Positions 1-6,827 of a DNA stretch of 7,543 nt are shown here, in pieces. This stretch comes from Planctomycetes bacterium RBG_13_46_10. Its GTDB lineage: Bacteria > Planctomycetota > Phycisphaerae > Sedimentisphaerales > Anaerobacaceae. Position 1 is the first letter of the stretch; each line of letters starts with the position of its first letter. The notes beneath the pieces were generated by a model. That model did not search any database. It had not been told where the DNA came from and was given only the letters and a program-made list of their open reading frames with translations. The stretch lies in assembly GCA_001824645.1 (NCBI GenBank), contig MHYD01000068.1:48998-56540 (forward strand), read 5' to 3'. The translations under genes were made by a program, and so were the position numbers.

Positions 1-668
1 ATGTAATAGTAATTGATTCTGTTGCAGCTTTAACACCAGCTGCGGAGATTGAAGGCGAAATGGGCGCAAGCCAGGTAGGAGCGCAGGCAAGATTAATGAG
101 CAAGGCCATGCGAAAACTTACCGCTATTATCAATAAGAGTAAAACAGCTCTTGTTTTCATCAATCAAATCCGCATGAAAATCGGCGTGATGTTCGGCAAT
201 CCCGAAACAACCAGCGGCGGGAAAGCCCTGAAATTTTACAGCTCCGTGCGAATCGACCTGCGGCGGGTGACAACTATAAAAGACGCCAGCGGCGCGGTCG
301 GCAACAGGGTCAGGGCCAGGGTGGTAAAAAATAAAATCGCGCCGCCCTTCCGTGACGGCGAATTCGACATTATGTTCGACAGCGGAATCAGCTACGAAGG
401 TGATTTGCTCGATATGGGGGCCGACTGTAAAGTGATTGAAAAAAGCGGCGCCTGGCTGAACTACGGCGATATCAGGCTGGGGCAGGGCAGGGAAAACGCC
501 AAAAAGTTCCTGGCGGACAATAAAGACCTGCGCGATGAAATAAAAAATAAAATCCTCGCCGCAAAAGGAATGGCACCACACAGCGGCCCGGAGATACCGA
601 TAGTTGATTATCAGAAAGACCCAAAGAAAAAAACCATAGATAGCCGAGAAGAAATAAATGAAACATAA
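1..668 (+). CDS. recA: Recombinase RecA, 5'-truncated by the window edge
   Basis: RecA forms an ATP-dependent filament on single-stranded DNA, carries out strand exchange and triggers LexA cleavage in the SOS response. The frame is open from the window edge (first whole codon at base 3), so about 139 N-terminal residues, including Walker A, lie outside. The 221 visible residues start at the Walker B strand VIVID (its Asp matches E. coli D144). Loop L1 follows, then INQIRMKIG, whose Gln matches E. coli Q194, and loop L2, FGNPETTSGGKALKFY. The C-terminal domain is complete to about visible residue 200 and ends in a Lys/Glu-rich tail less acidic than that of E. coli. L1 reads GASQVGAQ where most RecA proteins have GDS/T-H-M/V-GL. 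The stop codon lies inside the start of alaS, implying cotranscription. Identity is certain; the upstream end is not visible. Confidence 0.97.
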   Translation, partial: VIVIDSVAALTPAAEIEGEMGASQVGAQARLMSKAMRKLTAIINKSKTALVFINQIRMKIGVMFGNPETTSGGKALKFYSSVRIDLRRVTTIKDASGAVGNRVRARVVKNKIAPPFRDGEFDIMFDSGISYEGDLLDMGADCKVIEKSGAWLNYGDIRLGQGRENAKKFLADNKDLRDEIKNKILAAKGMAPHSGPEIPIVDYQKDPKKKTIDSREEINET

Positions 669-3393
669 AATCCTCAGTGCAGCGCAGATCAGAAGCGGTT
701 TTATAGATTTCTTCAAAAGCAAAGGCCACGAATATGTCCCCAGCTCGCCCATAGTGCCGGCAGGCGATGAGACGTTGCTTTTTGCAAACGCCGGGATGAA
801 CCAGTTCAAGGACATCTTTCTCGGATTAGTGTCACCATCAATCCGGCGGGCAGCAAACAGCCAGAAGTGCCTGCGGGTCAGCGGCAAACACAACGACCTC
901 GAAGAGGTCGGCATGGATACCTATCACCACACCTTTTTTGAAATGCTGGGCAACTGGTCGTTCGATGATTACTTCAAAGCCGAGGCAATCGAATGGGCAT
1001 GGGAGCTTTTGACCGAAGTCTGGGGTATCGAGCCGGGCCGTCTCTGGGCTACAGTTTTTACAGGTGACGAAGCAGATGGTCTGCCGAAAGACGAAGAGGC
1101 AGCCGAAATATGGACAAAAGTGACGCCAATCCCTGCAGAGCGGGTCCTGGCGTACGGCAGGAAAGATAATTTCTGGGAGATGGGTGACACCGGCCCATGC
1201 GGGCCTTGCAGTGAAATACATATCGACCTCGGCCCCGATATGTGCGACAAAAAGGATACGCCGGGGCATAAATGCACCGTCAATGGGGGCTGCAGCCGTT
1301 TTATAGAATTATGGAACCTTGTCTTTATCCAGTACAATCGCACGGATAACGGCAAATTATTGCCCCTTGGAGCCAGATATGTTGACACCGGTGCGGGTCT
1401 TGAAAGAGTCACGGCTGTATTGCAGAACAAAAGGAGCAATTACGACACCGATTTGTTTATGCCTATAATCAACCGTGTTAGTGACATAACCGGTCACAAA
1501 TACAATTCACAATTAGGCAATAAAACCGACAATGCTTTTAGAGTCATAGCAGACCATATCCGCACCTTGGTCTTTGCCGTAACCGATGGGGCAATACCAT
1601 CCAATGACGGGCGGGGATATGTCATCCGGCGGATACTCCGCAGGGCTTCGAGGTATGCAAGAGAGCTGGGGATGCACGAACCGTTCCTCTATAAACTTGT
1701 GCCTAACGTCGTCGATGTAATGGGCGATGCGTTTGGCGAGATAAAGGAAAGGGCCGAGTTCGTCTCAACGGTAATCGAATCGGAAGAGGCAAGCTTCGGC
1801 AGAACACTGGACAGGGGCATTGAAATCTTTGCCGATGCCGCAAAACGAGCAGGCCAAACTGCAGGAAAAACCATCAGCGGCGATGACGCCTTTCAGCTTT
1901 ACGACACGTATGGTTTTCCGCTCGACCTGACACAGCTTATGGCCAAAGAGCGGGAGCTTAAAGTAGATACAGCCAAGTTTGATGAATTAATGGAGGAGCA
2001 ACGACAGCGTGCCAGGGCTGCGCAAAAGGGCGATTCGATTATATCCACGCTGTCCGATACCGAGCTGCCCGTCACCGAAGACATGCACAAATATCGAACG
2101 GATAGTTGTGATGCCATTATAGTTGGCTGGATAGATAAGGAAGGCTTTAAAAATAAAGGGAAGATTTCTGCCGGCAATGAAGTCGCTATTATTCTTGATA
2201 AAACCTGCTTCTACGCTGAAGCGGGCGGGCAGGTCGGCGACTGCGGCATTATCAAGTCCAATGGGAGCCAATTCATCGTCGAGAGCACAACAAAGATAGC
2301 CAGCTGTGTGCTTCATCAAGGGCATCTTGCAGAAGGAATCTTCAATATTGGCGACAAAGTAACCGCTATTGTCAGCAAAGACAGGGACTCGATAAAGAAA
2401 AATCACACCGCCACGCATCTTCTTCAATGGGCGCTGCAGGATACACTCGGCAAGTCGGTCGCGCAGCAGGGAAGCTTTGTGGGGCCGGATTATTTGAGAT
2501 TTGATTTTACTTATCCGAAAGCTCCAACCGCAGAGGAGCTAAAGGAAGCGGAACGGAAAGTGCGGGAGAAAATCGCCGAGGACTTGCCGGTGACGTGGGC
2601 CGTATTACCTAAAGAACAGGCACAGAAGCTCGGTGCAATGGCGCTATTTGGAGAAAAATATGGAAACGAGGTTAGGGTGGTAGGTATCGGAGCCGAGAGT
2701 GAAAATGGACTCTCCGAAGCCATAAGCCGCGAGTTTTGCGGCGGCACACATGTTGACAGGCTCGGCTATATTGGCGGCTTTAAGATAATCAAAGAAGAGA
2801 GCGTCTCCGCAGGCGTCCGCAGAATTACCGCACTAACGGGGCATGGTCTGGAGCAATACCTCCAGCAGCGAAGTGACATTGTTGACCAGCTTAGCGGTAT
2901 GTTGAAAGTGCCGGCTGAGACGATCACCAGCAGAATCGAGCAGTTGCTGGCTGAAAACAAAAGACTCTCAAAGGAGCTTAAAAGTGCCGGGACATCATCC
3001 GGTGTCGACACTATGGCTGAAGCCGGGAATCTTCTTGCAAATTGCCAAAAAATTGACAGTGCAAGCATTATAATAGGCCAATTATCAAATGCGCCGATCG
3101 AACGGGCCAGAGAAGCCGTGGACATGCTCAAAAAGAAGGCAAAATCCGCAGCAATAGTTCTCGGCTTTGCCGACGGTGATAAGGTGACACTATTGGCGGG
3201 CGTGACGGATGACCTCGTTAAAAAAGGTCTAAATGCCGGCGACATTGTCAAAGCAATTTCACCAATAGTCGATGGCGGAGGCGGCGGACGTCCACAAATG
3301 GCACAGGCCGGCGGTAAAAAACCGGATAAAATCAACGAAGCCCTTGCCAAAGCCGCAGAAATAATAAAGCAAAAGCTTCAGAACACTTCGTGA
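658..3393 (+). CDS. alaS: Alanine--tRNA ligase
   Basis: Class II synthetase that charges tRNA-Ala and hydrolyses mischarged Ser- or Gly-tRNA-Ala in the cytoplasm. The protein has 911 residues (E. coli 876) and looks complete. The catalytic core spans roughly residues 1-450: LLFANAGMNQFKD at 40-52, the RxxGKHNDLEEVG region near 73-85, VDTGAGLERV at 242-251 (Asp243 matches the amino-acid-binding Asp) and motif 3 around GRGYVIRRILRRA at 318-330. The editing domain carries the zinc ligands His583, His587 (HTATH), Cys694 and His698 (CGGTH). The C-terminal DHHA1-type domain has the glycine-rich GGGGGRPQMAQAGG at 873-886. A cysteine-rich stretch (Cys181, 184, 196, 206, 212) lies in the core where E. 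coli has a different insertion. The ATG at 658 follows a weak GAGAAG and overlaps recA by 11 bases, so translation is probably coupled. The recA-alaS neighbourhood is common in bacteria, often with recX between; recX is absent here. Confidence 0.98.
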   Translation: MKHKILSAAQIRSGFIDFFKSKGHEYVPSSPIVPAGDETLLFANAGMNQFKDIFLGLVSPSIRRAANSQKCLRVSGKHNDLEEVGMDTYHHTFFEMLGNWSFDDYFKAEAIEWAWELLTEVWGIEPGRLWATVFTGDEADGLPKDEEAAEIWTKVTPIPAERVLAYGRKDNFWEMGDTGPCGPCSEIHIDLGPDMCDKKDTPGHKCTVNGGCSRFIELWNLVFIQYNRTDNGKLLPLGARYVDTGAGLERVTAVLQNKRSNYDTDLFMPIINRVSDITGHKYNSQLGNKTDNAFRVIADHIRTLVFAVTDGAIPSNDGRGYVIRRILRRASRYARELGMHEPFLYKLVPNVVDVMGDAFGEIKERAEFVSTVIESEEASFGRTLDRGIEIFADAAKRAGQTAGKTISGDDAFQLYDTYGFPLDLTQLMAKERELKVDTAKFDELMEEQRQRARAAQKGDSIISTLSDTELPVTEDMHKYRTDSCDAIIVGWIDKEGFKNKGKISAGNEVAIILDKTCFYAEAGGQVGDCGIIKSNGSQFIVESTTKIASCVLHQGHLAEGIFNIGDKVTAIVSKDRDSIKKNHTATHLLQWALQDTLGKSVAQQGSFVGPDYLRFDFTYPKAPTAEELKEAERKVREKIAEDLPVTWAVLPKEQAQKLGAMALFGEKYGNEVRVVGIGAESENGLSEAISREFCGGTHVDRLGYIGGFKIIKEESVSAGVRRITALTGHGLEQYLQQRSDIVDQLSGMLKVPAETITSRIEQLLAENKRLSKELKSAGTSSGVDTMAEAGNLLANCQKIDSASIIIGQLSNAPIERAREAVDMLKKKAKSAAIVLGFADGDKVTLLAGVTDDLVKKGLNAGDIVKAISPIVDGGGGGRPQMAQAGGKKPDKINEALAKAAEIIKQKLQNTS

Positions 3394-3424
3394 GGCTGAT
3401 AGCCTTTTAGAGGGGCAAGACATT

Positions 3425-4429
3425 ATGATAAATTTTCGCTGCCCCAAATGCTCTGTGAAACTTGCTGCCCAGGAAGACCGGGTCGGCAGGATAAGCAAAT
3501 GTCCCCGATGTAAGAGCGAGATAACAATTCCGGCGTCGTCTTTGCCTGAATCATCAGAAGCTCGCGGGAAAGTTGAAATTTCAACAGGTGATTCATCAAA
3601 GCTGCTTGATGAATCTATGTTCCAACTGCCTCTCAAGCAGAATCGGTCAGATGACGAATCAGAACTTAGCCGGCGAGAGAAGGAACAGCTTGAGTCCCTG
3701 GGTTTTATAACAGGCCCAAAATACACAGGCGAACGCAAATTTCCATGGCCAATTGACATATTACTGTATCCCTGCAGTGCTTCTGGGCTGACGAATTTAG
3801 CAATCATAATCGGGATTCCACTCATGCAGAACTTCATAGGACGTTTCGCCGGCTTCCTATCGGTAATCCTGGCAATACCCTTTTTTTGTCTCAATATCCT
3901 GATAGGCCTTTACGCCGGCTGGTACCTGGCTGAGTGTGTACAGGATAGCGCCAAAGGCGGCACTCGCGCACCGGAAGTCCTCGCCGTAGAGACCGGCCTG
4001 GCTGAGATGAAGTCTCGTGTTTTATATCTTGTGGCTGTCTATATACTTTTCGTCTTGCCATCATTCCTCTATCGTCTGTACACCGTCAGGATGGATATAA
4101 TTTTCTGGGTTCTTGTGTCATGGGCTGTTATCTTTTTCCCGATGGGCCTTCTGGCGATGGTGATGTTCGACTCAACCGATGCGCTCAACCCTATTTTTCT
4201 GCTCGGTTCGATATTCCGCGTATTTTTTCAGTATATCGGCCTGTCAATTCTTTTCGGAACATTAGTGGGCTTAATTTGGTTTATACCGATAGGTTCCGAA
4301 TATCAGACGGCCCCAATCCTTCTGGAGATTATCAAGACAATAATATCTGGGTATGGTGTGTTTATCATGGCACATGTATTGGGCCGATTTTACTGGCGAT
4401 ATAAGGATAAACTTGACTGGGGGATTTAG
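3425..4429 (+). CDS. Zinc-ribbon, multi-spanning membrane protein of unknown function
   Basis: No function is recognised. The 334-residue protein opens with a small zinc ribbon (Cys6, Cys9, Cys26, Cys29: CPKC and CPRC), a form common at the N-terminus of planctomycete membrane and regulatory proteins. A polar, Ser/Glu/Lys-rich linker follows at about 38-105. From about residue 110 the chain is very hydrophobic, with about six likely membrane spans near 118-138, 142-166, 198-217, 224-248, 268-290 and 299-320, and a basic C-terminal end (FYWRYKDKLDW). The membrane part has the feel of Yip1- or DUF4013-like integral proteins, but no motif proves this. The ATG at 3425 has AGGGG at 3411-3415, nine bases upstream. 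It lies 31 bases after alaS on the same strand and is probably cotranscribed with it. A cytoplasmic ribbon sensing or binding a partner at the membrane is conjecture. Confidence 0.85.
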   Translation: MINFRCPKCSVKLAAQEDRVGRISKCPRCKSEITIPASSLPESSEARGKVEISTGDSSKLLDESMFQLPLKQNRSDDESELSRREKEQLESLGFITGPKYTGERKFPWPIDILLYPCSASGLTNLAIIIGIPLMQNFIGRFAGFLSVILAIPFFCLNILIGLYAGWYLAECVQDSAKGGTRAPEVLAVETGLAEMKSRVLYLVAVYILFVLPSFLYRLYTVRMDIIFWVLVSWAVIFFPMGLLAMVMFDSTDALNPIFLLGSIFRVFFQYIGLSILFGTLVGLIWFIPIGSEYQTAPILLEIIKTIISGYGVFIMAHVLGRFYWRYKDKLDWGI

Positions 4430-4448
4430 AACATGTAGATAAGGTTAT

Positions 4449-4470
4449 GGTGGGGCAAGCCCCACCCTAC
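4449..4470. repeat. GC-rich perfect palindrome between convergent genes
   Basis: GGTGGGGC (4449-4456) and GCCCCACC (4459-4466) form a perfect 8-bp stem around AA, followed by CTAC. It sits in the 87-base gap between the stop of the zinc-ribbon membrane gene and the stop of hisD, where transcripts from both strands would end. Neither side has a run of T, so it is not a classic intrinsic terminator. It could be a REP-like dispersed palindrome, a bidirectional transcript-end hairpin, or both. The rest of the gap shows nothing else. Confidence 0.6.
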
Positions 4471-4516
4471 TGTCTGTGATATAACAACAACGCGAATTTC
4501 AATACTGCTGCTGGAT

Positions 4517-5827
4517 TTATCCGCCTTTTGTTTGTCGGATTTTTATACTTTTCGCATGAGCGTCAAGGCCTTCAGCATCAGCCAAGCGGATAATATCATC
4601 AGCACTTGCAGCTAACATTTCTTTGTCATATTCGATAATGCTGGTGGCTTTGATAAAATCATTGGCGCTTAAGGCGCTGAAAAATCTCGCAGTCGTTCCT
4701 GTCGGCAGTGTATGGCTTGGCCCTGCCCAGTAATCGCCGACGGCAACCGGCGAGTAATCGCCTATAAATATCGCACCGGCATTTTTGATTTTATCAGCGA
4801 TTTCTCTGCTTTCCTCGCCGCACTGAATCTCTAAATGCTCCGCCGCAAAAAGGTTCGCGTAATTTACTTCATCCACCATATTTCTACATACCACAATCGC
4901 ACTGAATTTCAGCAGGCAATCAATCGTTTCTTTCGGCCTGCCTAACTTTTCAACTTGCCGTTTGATTTCATCTAATACGTCAAAACCCAATTTCTCGGAA
5001 TCTGTGCATAAAACTGCGGAACCGGGATTATGTTCCGCCTGACTGAGCATATCCGCTGCCACCCAAGCGGGATTTGCCTTTTTATTCGCGATTATCAAGA
5101 CTTCACTTGGCCCAGCTATGGAATCAATCCCAACAAGTCCGAGGACCTTTTTCTTTGCCATCTGCACCCATTGGTTACCCGGCCCAACGATTTTGTCGAC
5201 ATTTCGTATAGTTTTTGTTCCTTGCGCCAAAGCCATCACTGCTTGTGCTCCACCGATACGATAAACTTCGTCAATTCCAAGTTCATAGCAAACTGCTAAT
5301 ATGACCGGGTGAATAGTTCCCTTGTGCCTTGGTGGTGACACAACAACGATTTCTTTAACACCTGCTACCTGTGCGGGCACTACGGTCATTATCACTGTGG
5401 AAGGTAATGGGGCTGAAGCACTTGGTATATAAATACCAACTCGCCTAATAGCAGTGTATTTTATTCCCGGATGTTTGAAATTGCCGATGAATATATCAGT
5501 CTGGTAATTCCTTACATTTTCAATCGCCTGCCGGATGGAGTTTAGCAATTTCGCCTCGATTTGCCGGTGAGCTTCTTCTAAGTCTTTCTTGGAAATGCGA
5601 AATTGCTGTGGTGTCAGCTTAACGCTATCAAACTTCTCGGTAAATTCCGCAACTGCTTCATCTTCCCTTTTGCCGACTTCGTCAAGAATATCGTCCAGTT
5701 GTTTATCTTCTTCACTGCCATAATTAAAGTGTGTAGCCCTAAAAACGGCTGCACGGATTTCTATTGACCGTTTTTTGAAATCCGGCTGATCGTATTTAAT
5801 CAGGATTTTATCGAGTTCGTGGGACAC
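4517..5827 (-). CDS. hisD: Histidinol dehydrogenase
   Basis: Zinc enzyme that oxidises L-histidinol via histidinal to L-histidine with two NAD+, the final steps of histidine synthesis. Length is 436 residues (E. coli 434), full length. Known active-site and zinc residues align by position: Gln263 and His266 (SQAEHN), the catalytic pair Glu330-His331 (AAEHLEI), Asp365 (VGDYWAGPSHTLPTG) and His424 (DAHAKSIKIR) correspond to E. coli Q259, H262, E326, H327, D360 and H419. VGPGNQWV at 214-221 belongs to the family signature. The start is GTG: an in-frame TAA lies at 5846-5848, seven codons upstream, and the next internal Met is near residue 147. It stands apart from any other his gene in the window. 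It follows a hairpin that probably ends the upstream transcript, so it may have its own promoter; TGTGATAAT (5853 down to 5845) resembles an extended -10, but no -35 is seen. Confidence 0.97.
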   Translation of the reverse strand: MSHELDKILIKYDQPDFKKRSIEIRAAVFRATHFNYGSEEDKQLDDILDEVGKREDEAVAEFTEKFDSVKLTPQQFRISKKDLEEAHRQIEAKLLNSIRQAIENVRNYQTDIFIGNFKHPGIKYTAIRRVGIYIPSASAPLPSTVIMTVVPAQVAGVKEIVVVSPPRHKGTIHPVILAVCYELGIDEVYRIGGAQAVMALAQGTKTIRNVDKIVGPGNQWVQMAKKKVLGLVGIDSIAGPSEVLIIANKKANPAWVAADMLSQAEHNPGSAVLCTDSEKLGFDVLDEIKRQVEKLGRPKETIDCLLKFSAIVVCRNMVDEVNYANLFAAEHLEIQCGEESREIADKIKNAGAIFIGDYSPVAVGDYWAGPSHTLPTGTTARFFSALSANDFIKATSIIEYDKEMLAASADDIIRLADAEGLDAHAKSIKIRQTKGG

Positions 5828-5831
5828 AATG

Positions 5832-5839
5832 CTTCCTTC
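5832..5839 (-). promoter_or_regulatory. Ribosome binding site that fixes the GTG start of hisD
   Basis: On the minus strand GAAGGAAG lies just upstream of the GTG at 5827-5825, with the GAAGGA core six bases from the start. Together with the in-frame TAA at 5846-5848 this leaves GTG as the only plausible start for hisD. Confidence 0.75.
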
Positions 5840-5857
5840 GTAAAATTATCACATAAA

Positions 5858-5877
5858 CCCCGCAATAAATTGCGGGG
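5858..5877 (-). terminator. Terminator-like hairpin after the exported-protein gene, before hisD
   Basis: CCCCGCAAT (5858-5866) and ATTGCGGGG (5869-5877) are perfect inverted repeats around AA. In practice this gives a 7- to 9-bp GC-rich stem. Read on the minus strand, the stem ends in GGGG and is followed by TTTATGTG, a short, imperfect T-tract. It lies 13 bases beyond the stop of the exported-protein gene and 30 bases before the hisD start, so it probably ends or attenuates transcription entering hisD. A dispersed palindromic repeat is the alternative. Confidence 0.55.
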
Positions 5878-5890
5878 CTAAATATTACAA

Positions 5891-6805
5891 TTACCTACCA
5901 AAGTTGCCGTGGTTATAGACTCTTATAGCTCTGTGCAATAATAGAAATCCTTCGCCCTGATATTCGGTAACAATTCCTGCTATTTTAAAACGTACGCGGT
6001 CCGCCTCAGCGGCTTGAAGCCTCTCTGTCAGCTCCAGCACCTGGCAGGGCAGCAGCTTAAATGTACCTGTAGTGCTGCCGGCGCTTAGACCAAGCGCATC
6101 GAGGTTAAAAGCCATACTGCCATCCTCTTTTTTTACTAAAAACCCGATTCTATTGGTTAAAATAAAATCCTGCTTTATCTTAGTTTGTCTGCCGGCAATT
6201 GGCCTGGCTGGTTCATCTAATAGGCCGCGTCTCGCCGAAGGCGAAATTGACCCAGCCTCAAGCTTTTCCAATATCTCTTTCGGTATGCCCAGCTCATCGT
6301 TCATCTCTTCAGGTTCCTTTTGTGCGGGTTGAACTTCCGGTTTAGCCCCCGCACCTGTGGTGGGGGTTGTCCCCGATTCAGTCGGGGATGCCGAGGCTAA
6401 AGGAATCTTTTTGAACTCCATAAACGGCAAAAATCTGGTCGGTAATATGAAATTTCTGCCCTTATATTTTGTAACACTTGCCCAGAGTCTATAACTCATT
6501 GTGGAGCTTGTATTCGCGTCGGCAATCATCCTTTCCAATGTGGATGACGGCAGCAGCTCTAATTTTGTTAAGCCGGTGATTTTACTGCTGCCAAGAACTG
6601 CCGAATCAAATTCGAAGAACCAGCCGTCGTTACTGTCTTTTCCCGTCAGCTTGCCGTCGATGCTCTTTAGCATAAAGCCGTCCGGCAGGATAAAGGTTCG
6701 CTGGGCAGAAGAAGTTCTGCCTTTCGTGCCCGCACCAGGCGCCAGCATTGCCGAGAAAGTGTTTATAAAGATAACCAGAATTAAATATGTAGATTTTTTA
6801 TTCAT
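5891..6805 (-). CDS. Exported protein with two related domains, function unknown
   Basis: Not assignable to a known family by eye. The 304 residues begin with a short basic start and a hydrophobic stretch (about 5-22, ending FSAML/APGAG), a likely Sec signal peptide, so the mature protein is probably outside the inner membrane. The rest contains two related units: about 60-128 and 228-296. Each has a DG, an alternating F/hydrophobic strand, LLPxxxLE (LLP at 84-86 and 251-253), and a closing VTxYxGxxFxLxxR block (111-124 and 279-292). They are joined by a Pro/Thr/Ser-rich linker and a charged helical stretch (EEMNDELGIPKEILEKLEAG). Part of the linker, residues 135-155, is encoded by a palindromic DNA element. 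The start ATG lies 22 bases after the LOG-family gene, with AGGA about 12 bases upstream, so the two are probably one transcript. A small beta-rich, possibly OB-like domain is a guess from the strand pattern. Confidence 0.82.
   Translation of the reverse strand: MNKKSTYLILVIFINTFSAMLAPGAGTKGRTSSAQRTFILPDGFMLKSIDGKLTGKDSNDGWFFEFDSAVLGSSKITGLTKLELLPSSTLERMIADANTSSTMSYRLWASVTKYKGRNFILPTRFLPFMEFKKIPLASASPTESGTTPTTGAGAKPEVQPAQKEPEEMNDELGIPKEILEKLEAGSISPSARRGLLDEPARPIAGRQTKIKQDFILTNRIGFLVKKEDGSMAFNLDALGLSAGSTTGTFKLLPCQVLELTERLQAAEADRVRFKIAGIVTEYQGEGFLLLHRAIRVYNHGNFGR
6341..6401. repeat. 61-base palindromic element inserted in frame within a coding sequence
   Basis: TTTAGCC (6341-6347) and GGCTAAA (6395-6401) form a perfect closing stem. 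Inside are two hairpins. The first pairs CCCC (6347-6350) and CACC (6352-6355) with GGTG (6359-6362) and GGGG (6363-6366), bulging G6351. The second is a perfect 7-bp stem, TCCCCGA (6370-6376) with TCGGGGA (6382-6388), around TTCAG. Three nested helices in 61 bases are not expected from codon choice alone. The element encodes residues 135-155 of the exported protein, a Pro/Ala/Ser/Thr/Gly-rich linker between its two domains, and does not break the frame. Exact insertion borders and any target duplication cannot be told from one copy. Confidence 0.75.
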
Positions 6806-6827
6806 GTTAATTTTAAATCCTGTGTTT

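Noticed and set aside
894..910. Perfect inverted repeat CGACCTC-GAA-GAGGTCG inside alaS.
   Set aside because: It encodes the conserved NDLEEVG segment of AlaRS; the Asp-Leu-Glu-Glu-Val codons generate the symmetry, so no separate element is needed.
93..914. Long open frame on the minus strand (273 codons) across recA and alaS.
   Set aside because: Antisense to two certain genes, with a protein that matches nothing and follows their codon pattern; a shadow frame.
2766..3350. Minus-strand frame of 194 codons opposite the end of alaS.
   Set aside because: Shadow of the alaS frame; Ser/Pro/Ala-rich text typical of reversed coding sequence.
3393..3408. Small hairpin AGGCT-GAT-AGCCT followed by TTT directly after alaS, possible terminator.
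   Set aside because: The stem is only 5 bp with a short T-run, and the next gene starts 31 bases after alaS with its own ribosome site. It is at most a weak attenuator.
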